DNA of 61,899 nucleotides from positions 1 through 61,899 of the IMG/VR virus record IMGVR_UViG_3300044703_000081. The stretch is one strand, 5' to 3'. Positions 39,360 through 45,777 of the stretch are shown here, piece by piece. The notes under the pieces were generated by a model. That model saw nothing but the letters and a program-made list of their open reading frames with translations. It did no database searches and was not told where the DNA came from. The stretch is from a virus. Positions within the stretch are counted from its first letter, which is position 1, and every line of letters starts with the position of its first letter. The position numbers were made by a program, and so were the translations under genes.

Positions 39360-39927
39360 CGGCGGTCCCCTCTTGCGCAAGCCGCCACGCGATCGGGGAA
39401 ACGGTGCCGTACCACTTCCCCTTGTCGGTCCAGAACGCCCAGGCTTCACCACCGCCCTTGGTGCGCTCGCCGCGATACTGCGCCGTGACCACGTGCCCGT
39501 TAGCGAACCTGATGTCGACGCGTGGCCCAGGCACGAGATGGTATTTGCCGGCGTCGTCGCGGAAGTCGGCCCACGGATACTCGCTCATCGGCCGCCACGG
39601 CCGTTCCTCTTGCCAGCCGTCGAAATAATCGTTCATCACCAATCGGGCGGCATTCAGATCAGCCTGGCGCTGCTGGATCGCTTCCGCCTCGGTCTCCTCG
39701 CCGATCACGAACGTCGACAAGTCCTCCACACTGCAGGCGCGCAACCGCGCCAGCCCGGCCTCCGCCGGCGCCAGCAGTGGTTCCCACGCGTCCGGTACAC
39801 GGAAGGTTTCAAAGTCGATCGGCTCACCGGGATACACCGTGCCTATCAGGTGACCACCGTTGTCCTGCTCAATCGCGACGAAGGCGGCGTGCAGGTTGGG
39901 GAAAGACTTTCCAGTGACCTCAATCAT
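39343..39927 (-). CDS. Hypothetical early protein
   Basis: A 194-residue protein with start at the ATG at 39927 overlapping the upstream stop. The sequence MIEVTGKSFPNLHAAFVAIE and LSTFVIGEETEAEAIQQRQA is followed by strands rich in Trp and Tyr (RPWRPMSEYPWADFRDDAGK, WAFWTDKGKWYGTVSPIAWR). No function assigned. The pattern is reminiscent of SH3-like small phage proteins but I cannot be sure. Confidence 0.62.
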   Translation of the reverse strand: MIEVTGKSFPNLHAAFVAIEQDNGGHLIGTVYPGEPIDFETFRVPDAWEPLLAPAEAGLARLRACSVEDLSTFVIGEETEAEAIQQRQADLNAARLVMNDYFDGWQEERPWRPMSEYPWADFRDDAGKYHLVPGPRVDIRFANGHVVTAQYRGERTKGGGEAWAFWTDKGKWYGTVSPIAWRLAQEGTAGGKYD

Positions 39928-40133
39928 TTCATTGCTCCCTGCTTGGCCTCGCACCGCTTGCAGTGCTTGAACGTGCCGGCCTCGAGCAGCATGCCGACGC
40001 GCGCCGGCGACGCGCCGCACAGCGGATAGGCCACGCCCGCTTCCGCGCGTGTGAAGTAGTGCGCCTTGCCGAAGTTGAAGGTCAGCACCGCCCAGCCCTG
40101 GCGGAATTTCACCGGCTTGGGACCCGACATCAT
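39924..40133 (-). CDS. Small Cys-containing protein
   Basis: A 69-residue protein starting MMSGPKPVKFRQGWAVLTFN, with a possible zinc knuckle (YPLCGASPAR and HCKRCEAKQG). Two tandem ATG codons are possible starts. Overlaps both neighbours. Function unknown. Confidence 0.6.
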   Translation of the reverse strand: MMSGPKPVKFRQGWAVLTFNFGKAHYFTRAEAGVAYPLCGASPARVGMLLEAGTFKHCKRCEAKQGAMK

Positions 40134-40363
40134 GGCTGCCCCCTCGCATCCCGAGCCCGGTGCAGTTCCCGCGCCAGCGCGCGTATCCGATCGCTGTCGG
40201 AGCCGTTGAAACACGCGCATAGGAACCGGGCCCCGGCGGCCCGCCAGGCCGCCTCGCGCTGCGCCGGCGTCGCCTCGACCACCCGCAGCCGCGACAGCAT
40301 CACCACCGAGGCGCTCGCCGCCGTGTGCTGCCACCGTTGCGCCGCCAGCGCCGTCCCGCTCAT
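40130..40363 (-). CDS. Small hypothetical protein
   Basis: A 77-residue basic helical protein starting MSGTALAAQRWQHTAASASV. The chosen ATG at 40363 overlaps the upstream stop. No family recognised. The C-terminal SDSDRIRALARELHRARDAR helix is strongly charged. Confidence 0.58.
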   Translation of the reverse strand: MSGTALAAQRWQHTAASASVVMLSRLRVVEATPAQREAAWRAAGARFLCACFNGSDSDRIRALARELHRARDARGQP

Positions 40364-40710
40364 TGCAGGGCGTCCGTCAGCCCCACCGCGCGTTCCGCCG
40401 CCGCCACCACAGCGTCGACGATGCCGACGAGATCGCCGGCCTTGGCGTCCAACTCCTCCCACGGCACCATCATTTCGCAGTAGCTGCCTTGCGCCGCGAG
40501 CTCACCCGGCGTCAGCACGACGAAGGCCGCGCGAATCAAGAGGCCGGGACTCTCGTACTCCATCGTGGTGACGCCCAACCGGCGCTGCGGCGTGCCGCCC
40601 CACTGCGTCATGAAACGCACGTGCAGACCACGGCCGCTCGTGTCGCCGTGCCGCCGTTGATGCTCGCGCCCCCGTTCGATCGCCGCTTGTAGTGCAAGAC
40701 CGACATTCAT
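40360..40710 (-). CDS. Hypothetical early protein
   Basis: A 116-residue protein starting MNVGLALQAAIERGREHQRR. The middle (LHVRFMTQWGGTPQRRLGVT, LLIRAAFVVLTPGELAAQGS) is strand-rich. No known domain. Overlaps of 4 bases on both sides indicate translational coupling within the early operon. Confidence 0.6.
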   Translation of the reverse strand: MNVGLALQAAIERGREHQRRHGDTSGRGLHVRFMTQWGGTPQRRLGVTTMEYESPGLLIRAAFVVLTPGELAAQGSYCEMMVPWEELDAKAGDLVGIVDAVVAAAERAVGLTDALQ

Positions 40711-40898
40711 TGCAGCCTCCCGCAGTTGGCGAGCCATTGTTGCAGCGTCCCCGCGAACGCCTTGAACGGCACCACGTCGGTGCGATGCTTGAAGCAATGC
40801 CAGCACACCACCGGCCCCGCCTGCTTCGGCCCGCCGCAGCCGAGACAGACCAGCGCCTCGCGCACGGTCTCCTCGAAGGCGTCGACAGGGGGGCTCAT
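40707..40898 (-). CDS. Small zinc-ribbon-like protein
   Basis: A 63-residue protein with CLGCGGPKQAGPVVCWHCFK, a C-x2-C ... C-x2-C zinc ribbon pattern, between two helices. Function unknown; possibly a nucleic-acid binding accessory protein of the early region. Confidence 0.62.
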   Translation of the reverse strand: MSPPVDAFEETVREALVCLGCGGPKQAGPVVCWHCFKHRTDVVPFKAFAGTLQQWLANCGRLQ

Positions 40899-41153
40899 CT
40901 ACAGATTCCACAGCCGGGGATCGTCCGGCGTCTTCGGCTTGAGGTTCGTGCAGAACGATTTGAATATCTCGCTGTAGGTGCCGACGTGGCAGTCGCAGAC
41001 GCGCCAACCTTGTGCGCGTGCACGCGGCGGCACCCGGCAGGCGAACAGGCAGCCCGCGATCGGCACCAGCGTCCAGCGCGCCACCGCCGCCATGCGCTTG
41101 AATTCCTCCAGCGTCATGAAGTAGCGGTAGCGGTATTGGTAGGACGGTCTCAC
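40899..41153 (-). CDS. Small hypothetical protein coupled to C5 methyltransferase
   Basis: An 84-residue protein. I prefer the GTG at 41153 because it overlaps the methyltransferase stop as GTGA, which fits the coupling pattern; the ATG at 41117 is an alternative. It contains several Cys residues (GCLFACRVPPRAR, CDCHVG) that may bind metal. No family recognised. Confidence 0.58.
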   Translation of the reverse strand: MRPSYQYRYRYFMTLEEFKRMAAVARWTLVPIAGCLFACRVPPRARAQGWRVCDCHVGTYSEIFKSFCTNLKPKTPDDPRLWNL

Positions 41154-43225
41154 TCCGCCGCCTCCAGCACGAAGTCCGGCGGCGCGTCGCGCTCGAGCAC
41201 GCGCGGCGCGAAGTTGGCCTTGACCAGCGCGCTCACCACCGGCGGCGACACCGAGTTGCCGACCATGCGGCCCTGCTCGTCGCCCGAGATCGTGCGCTGC
41301 ACCACCGTGCCGTTCTTGAGCCGCTTCGGCACCGTCAGGCTGATGATGTAATCCGGCTTGAAGCCCTGCGCGTTGAAGCGCTCGCGCGGGGTGAGCATCC
41401 GCATGCCGATGTCGACGATCTGATATTCGACGCCGTGCACCGTGACGATGCCGACGCGGTCCTTTGCCGTGACGGTATGCAGCGGGTCGCGCGCGTCCTG
41501 CCACTGCCCGCCGGTGCCGTAGTATTTGACCAGGAAGGCGCGCACCTCGGCGAGGTGCCGGCCCTGCGCGGTGATGCTGGCCACCGGCGCCGCAATGTCG
41601 CCGCCGCGCCGCTCGGTGCCTTTCAGGTTCACCATCCCGACCGACACCACCGCCTGCGTGCAGCCCTTGCTGACGATGGTCGACACCGGCTCGGTCGCGT
41701 CGTGGCCGATCATGTCGGTGTTGTGCTGCGCCAGGAAGGCAGAGACCACCGCGGCCTTGCCGCCGCCGCCCGGCGTAATCGTCCCCACCGGATCGTCACA
41801 CGTCGACCCGACGGACGCGCCGAACTGCCGCGACAGATGCGCCGCCACCACCGCGTGGCGCGGATCGCAGGTGATGGTGCGCAGCGGTTCCTCGGCGCTC
41901 GCCGAGCGATCGGTGCCGCCCTGGCCTTCGCCATAGAAAGCCGACAGATGCGCCGCCACCAAACAATCGTCCGCTTTCGCCGTCATCGTCCGCTCGGGTG
42001 CATCCGCAGGACGCGCCGCGCTCTGACCCGCGCGACCACCGCAACCGACCAGCACCGGCACCACCAGCGAGGCCTCATTGCCGCTCGGCACCACCACCGG
42101 CATCGGCTCCTCCACCGAGCGCGTGCGCGGCTCCTGTGCCGGCGCGGTGTCGGTCGCCGGCCGCTCGCCATAGCGCTGCACCAGGAACGGCGTCACGATC
42201 CCGAGCGGCGAGTAACCGCCCGGATGCGTCTCCGAATGCGCCGCCGTGATGGTATGCAGCGGCTCGTCGGCAGCGTGCCCGACGCAACCGTTGTTGAACT
42301 TGGTCACGAACGGCGTCACCACCGCATGCTCGCCGCGATGCGCGGTCGTCTGCGTCCGCAGCGGCTCGTCGATGCCGTTGACCCGGAAGTCACCACCGTG
42401 CGTGATCGGCACGATGAACGGCTGCGCGGCGTTGATGACATAGCGGAACACACCCTTGGCGATGCGCTCCATGGTCTTCGGCTTGAGCGGGCGCTGCACG
42501 CGGATGCGCGACGCCGCCCACAGCGCCTTCACCTCCGCCGGCGTCAGGAAGATCGACGGGCACGGCAGCGACCAGTCGATGATCTCCGCCGCCGCGCGCC
42601 AGGGTTTCAGCGTGCCGGACTTCACCGCCTCGGACTTCGGGTCGCCATGCGTCGGCGCCGGCCATACGATCGGCTCGCCGTCGCGCCGCGCGATCAGGAA
42701 CAGCCGCTTGCGGATCGTCGGCGCGCCGTAGTCGCACGCCCGCAGCTCGCGCCACTGCACGCGATAGCCGAGCTTCTTGAACTCACCCACCCATTTGCGG
42801 AACGTGTCGCCCTTGCGGTCGGGACAGGGCCGGCCGTCGGCGGCGAGCGGCCCCCAGGTCGCAAACTCCTCGACGTTCTCCAGGATGATCACCCGCGGCG
42901 AGACCTGCCGCGCCCACCGCACCACCACCCAGGCGAGATCGCGGATGCGCTTCTCGACCGGCTTGCCGCCCTTGGCCTTGGAGAAGTGCTTGCAGTCGGG
43001 CGAGGTCCACAACAATCCCACCGGCCGGCCGCCGCACACTTCGAGCGGGTCGACCTTCCAGATGTTGTGCGGCAGGTGCAGCGTGTTCGGATGGTTGGCG
43101 GCGTGCATGGCGAGCGCCGCGGCGTCGTGGTTGATGGCGATGTCCGGCGAGCGCCCGAGCGCCAGCTCGATGCCGAGCGAGGCGCCGCCACCACCGGCGA
43201 AGCTGTCGACAATGATTTCTCTCAT
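41150..43225 (-). CDS. DNA cytosine-C5 methyltransferase with repeat-rich insert
   Basis: A 691-residue C5 DNA methyltransferase that would methylate cytosines in phage DNA against restriction. Motif I is DSFAGGGGASLGIELALG near the N-terminus; the catalytic region reads WTSPDCKHFSKAKGG, with the Cys preceded by Asp instead of the usual Pro-Cys; motif VI is ILENVEEF; the C-terminal motif X is GRMVGNSVSPPV. Between the catalytic halves, about residues 300-600, seven to eight degenerate repeats of roughly 40 residues recur (for example EPLRTITCDPRHAVVAAHLS). It overlaps the DUF3297 gene and the small gene downstream. Confidence 0.9.
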   Translation of the reverse strand: MREIIVDSFAGGGGASLGIELALGRSPDIAINHDAAALAMHAANHPNTLHLPHNIWKVDPLEVCGGRPVGLLWTSPDCKHFSKAKGGKPVEKRIRDLAWVVVRWARQVSPRVIILENVEEFATWGPLAADGRPCPDRKGDTFRKWVGEFKKLGYRVQWRELRACDYGAPTIRKRLFLIARRDGEPIVWPAPTHGDPKSEAVKSGTLKPWRAAAEIIDWSLPCPSIFLTPAEVKALWAASRIRVQRPLKPKTMERIAKGVFRYVINAAQPFIVPITHGGDFRVNGIDEPLRTQTTAHRGEHAVVTPFVTKFNNGCVGHAADEPLHTITAAHSETHPGGYSPLGIVTPFLVQRYGERPATDTAPAQEPRTRSVEEPMPVVVPSGNEASLVVPVLVGCGGRAGQSAARPADAPERTMTAKADDCLVAAHLSAFYGEGQGGTDRSASAEEPLRTITCDPRHAVVAAHLSRQFGASVGSTCDDPVGTITPGGGGKAAVVSAFLAQHNTDMIGHDATEPVSTIVSKGCTQAVVSVGMVNLKGTERRGGDIAAPVASITAQGRHLAEVRAFLVKYYGTGGQWQDARDPLHTVTAKDRVGIVTVHGVEYQIVDIGMRMLTPRERFNAQGFKPDYIISLTVPKRLKNGTVVQRTISGDEQGRMVGNSVSPPVVSALVKANFAPRVLERDAPPDFVLEAAE

Positions 43226-43467
43226 GACACCTTTCCCCCACTCGCTCGAAAGTACGGCTTGACCGAGCCATTGAGCTTGACCGTCAGCCGTTTGCCGAAC
43301 CGATCCTTCGCCGTGCCAGCGATCACGCGAATCCATCCCTCGCTGACGCAATACTCAGCAACGTTGTTCTTCTCGACGCCGTTGAATCGAATGCCGACGC
43401 CGCGCGATAAAACATCGGCGTCGTGATACTGGCTTGCGGGATCGATCGAGAGACGGTCGGGCATCAT
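43222..43467 (-). CDS. DUF3297-family protein
   Basis: An 81-residue protein matching the DUF3297 family: DRLSIDPASQYHDADVLSRG, VGIRFNGVEKNNVAEYCVSE and GWIRV followed by a phosphate-like basic stretch are almost invariant in that family. Function unknown; chromosomal relatives are widespread in proteobacteria. The start is the first of two ATG codons (43467). It lies just before the C5 methyltransferase with a 4-base overlap. Confidence 0.82.
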   Translation of the reverse strand: MMPDRLSIDPASQYHDADVLSRGVGIRFNGVEKNNVAEYCVSEGWIRVIAGTAKDRFGKRLTVKLNGSVKPYFRASGGKVS

Positions 43468-44183
43468 TTCACCCGCTCCCCCGCCGCGTTCAACCCGTCC
43501 GCGATCGCCTGCAGCGCCGCCATGCGCTTCCTGCGAAAGGTCGAGTATTTCCAGCCGTGCTTGCGGCACAGCCGCTTCATGTCGTCGGCGCCGTCGCCGC
43601 GGCCGCGCGCCTTCACCAGCACCCACACCTGCAGCATGCGCGCGAGCTCCTCGCGGCCGGCGAGGAAGCGCGCCGGCCAGGCCATGGTCTCGTAGGCGTG
43701 CGAGATCTCCGCCGCCCGCGGCGGCACCGGCCGGCGCGCGAACGCCCATTTGGTCTGGTCGCGGCCGGCCTCGATCGACTGCACGTCGCGCAGCGCCTCC
43801 GCCCATTCGTTCACCGTCATGCTCCGCCGCGGCGCGGTGTTGTTGCGGGTATTGATCGCCGGCCACGGCGAGCGCGTCCCGGCCGGGCCCTTGGCCACCG
43901 GCAGCCGGTCGATCACCCGCACCATCTCGATCAGGCAGGCCGCCACCTCCGCCGCGTCGATCCGGTGCGGCGACGCCAACGGCGCCGGCGCGTCCTCGGC
44001 CGGCTGCTCGCGCGCTGGCCGCCGCGGCGTGCGGAAGTGCCGCGCGCGCGGATTGTCCTTGGCCGGCGGCTGGTAGATGTCCTCGACCACCGCATCCGGC
44101 GGCAACGACAGCCGCGTCCTGCCCGCATGCACCATCGCAAAATCCCCCATCACCGCGTTGCCCATTGAGGTGTGCATCGTCAT
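43464..44183 (-). CDS. Early protein with C-terminal helix-turn-helix-like region (DUF6362-like)
   Basis: A 239-residue protein. The N-terminal 100 residues are Pro/Arg-rich and look disordered. The second half (SMTVNEWAEALRDVQSIEAG, ARMLQVWVLVKARGRGDGAD and CRKHGWKYSTFRRKRMAALQ) resembles phage proteins annotated DUF6362, probably DNA-binding. Overlaps both neighbours by 4 bases. It may be a regulator of the early or late genes. Confidence 0.62.
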   Translation of the reverse strand: MTMHTSMGNAVMGDFAMVHAGRTRLSLPPDAVVEDIYQPPAKDNPRARHFRTPRRPAREQPAEDAPAPLASPHRIDAAEVAACLIEMVRVIDRLPVAKGPAGTRSPWPAINTRNNTAPRRSMTVNEWAEALRDVQSIEAGRDQTKWAFARRPVPPRAAEISHAYETMAWPARFLAGREELARMLQVWVLVKARGRGDGADDMKRLCRKHGWKYSTFRRKRMAALQAIADGLNAAGERVK

Positions 44184-44503
44184 CGCCCCTTGTCGTCGAG
44201 CAGCCCCTCGATCGAGATTTCCCGCGCCACCGTCGCGAGGATGCGGCGGCACAGCCCGGCGAGATCGAGCCCGCGCGCCACCGCGTGCGGCAACAGCCGC
44301 TTCTGATCGGGGCCTTCGACCGGCACCGGCACCACGCGGGTGCCGAACGGCTTGGGATCGAGCCGGATGTTGTAGAGCCGCAGCGCCTCGGTGATGGCCT
44401 CCGGCGAGCGCGCACCCACCGCACTGGCGATCTCGCTCGCCGAATTGCCGCGCCCGGCGAGGAATGCCGCCTGCACCAGCGGATCGATGCGGATCTCGCT
44501 CAT
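44180..44503 (-). CDS. Small helix-turn-helix-like protein (GcrA-like pattern)
   Basis: A 107-residue protein. The segment LAGRGNSASEIASAVGARSPEAITEALRLYN (about residues 15-45) has the spacing of a helix-turn-helix of the type seen in small phage regulators and GcrA-like proteins. The C-terminal half (ARGLDLAGLCRRILATVARE) is helical. The overlap with the initiator gene upstream suggests coupled expression. Role inferred as regulatory. Confidence 0.6.
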   Translation of the reverse strand: MSEIRIDPLVQAAFLAGRGNSASEIASAVGARSPEAITEALRLYNIRLDPKPFGTRVVPVPVEGPDQKRLLPHAVARGLDLAGLCRRILATVAREISIEGLLDDKGR

Positions 44504-45777
44504 GCGCCGTCCCCATCGGTTTGCCCGGAGAGTTGCGCCTCGGCCTTGTTCAGCGGCCATTCGCGCGGATAGCGCCGGCCCTTGGTGCGGCGCTGGGTCT
44601 CGAAGGTCTTTCCGCTGCCGTCGGTATGCGTGACTGTGCCGTCGAGCATGATCAGCTCGGGCTCCGGCCAGCGCCCGCACCAGTCGTGCACGCGCTTCGA
44701 CCAGGCGAACCAGTGCGGCGTCTCGGGCTCGGCGATCGGCCACGTCGCCGTCGGCACGTCGGCGTACGCCGCATAGCCGAGCCCGCACGGCGGGACCTCC
44801 GCCGGGAAGGTGCCGCCGCGGCCTTCCGGCAGAAACTGCACCACCGGCGTCGGCACGCCGACCATCGCGCAGTACACCCACCACGCTTTCCACGCCGCGC
44901 TGTCCTCGGCGGCGAACCGCTTCGGTTTCGGGATCAGCTTCTTGGCGTCGGGGAACTCCTCGAAGCCGCGCCGCTCGAGCCATTTGTGCGCGTCGACCGG
45001 CCGGCGCTTGAGCGCCTCCAGCCGCTTGCCGTAGTCGATGGCGGCGAAGCGCGCCCATTGCCGATCGGGCTCGGCCAGTGCAGCGAACACCTCGGCCGCG
45101 CGCTCGCGGTCCATCACCTCGTGACCGGGGAAGTTCGACCAGAGCGCGATGAACGTCTCGCTCCTGGATGCGTTCGCTTGCTCGCTTACTCGATCGCCAG
45201 AATCCTGTTCGCGCACACCCCCCAAGGGGGGTAGGGGGGATTCTTTCTTAGACTCTGTAAGAATCGGGTGACTATTAGTCGCCCCTCCCGCGTCAGCCAG
45301 TCGCCCCCCGGGTGACTGATAGTCGCCCCCGAGGGGTGACTGTGTGTCGCCCCCCGCCGCCGGCAGGGGGTGACTATTAGTCGCCCCCCCGGGCGACTGT
45401 GTGTCGCCCGTGACATTGCCGGCGCTTTGGTCGCCTTTGCCGTCCAGCCGCGCGCCCGCCGCCGCCGCGGTCGCGTCGCTGCCGTCCTCGGAAATTTCCA
45501 GGTAGATCGGGTCGACCGGCGCACATATGCGATAGGTGCATGGCTTCATGCCGCCGTTGACGTTGGCCACCTTGACCAACACGGCGGCGGTTTCCAGCGC
45601 GCGCAGCTCGCGCTGCACCTGCCGCCGCGAGATGCCGATCTTCTCCGCCAGCCGCGGCACCGAGATGGTGATCTCGTGGGTTTTCGAATCCGCCGCGAAC
45701 GCCATGTCCCAGGCGATCGCGCGCGACAGGTCGTGCACCTTGCTGCGGTAAACCCATTTGCAGGCCTCGAAGCTCAT
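44500..45777 (-). CDS. Replication initiator (lambda O / plasmid Rep-like) with in-gene iterons
   Basis: A 425-residue protein. The N-terminal winged helix (KVHDLSRAIAWDMAFAADSK, then RLAEKIGISRRQVQRELRAL) is typical of phage and plasmid replication initiators. Residues about 122-170 are low complexity (GDTQSPGGATNSHP) and are encoded by iterons. A C-terminal domain (residues 210-420) includes RSETFIALWSNFPGHEVMDR and AHKWLERRGFEEFPDAKKLI, a pattern seen in initiator C-termini. It should bind its own iterons and recruit the host helicase loader or DnaB. I see no phage DnaB gene in the window. Confidence 0.78.
   Translation of the reverse strand: MSFEACKWVYRSKVHDLSRAIAWDMAFAADSKTHEITISVPRLAEKIGISRRQVQRELRALETAAVLVKVANVNGGMKPCTYRICAPVDPIYLEISEDGSDATAAAAGARLDGKGDQSAGNVTGDTQSPGGATNSHPLPAAGGDTQSPLGGDYQSPGGRLADAGGATNSHPILTESKKESPLPPLGGVREQDSGDRVSEQANASRSETFIALWSNFPGHEVMDRERAAEVFAALAEPDRQWARFAAIDYGKRLEALKRRPVDAHKWLERRGFEEFPDAKKLIPKPKRFAAEDSAAWKAWWVYCAMVGVPTPVVQFLPEGRGGTFPAEVPPCGLGYAAYADVPTATWPIAEPETPHWFAWSKRVHDWCGRWPEPELIMLDGTVTHTDGSGKTFETQRRTKGRRYPREWPLNKAEAQLSGQTDGDGA
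45266..45410. repeat. Five iterons inside the initiator gene (candidate phage origin)
   Basis: Five 20-bp repeats, each a near-palindrome: GGGTGACTATTAGTCGCCCC at 45266-45285 and 45368-45387, a GATAGT variant at 45310-45329, and GTGTGT variants at 45334-45353 and 45391-45410. A half site AGTCGCCCC lies at 45299-45307. The repeats are read in two different frames of the gene (ATNSHP and GDTQSP), so it is the DNA that is conserved. Lambda and many plasmids keep their origin inside the initiator gene in this way. Confidence 0.8.

Noticed and set aside
45219-45410. A CRISPR-like array
   Set aside because: The repeats are short, irregularly spaced, palindromic and lie inside the initiator gene; no cas genes are present.
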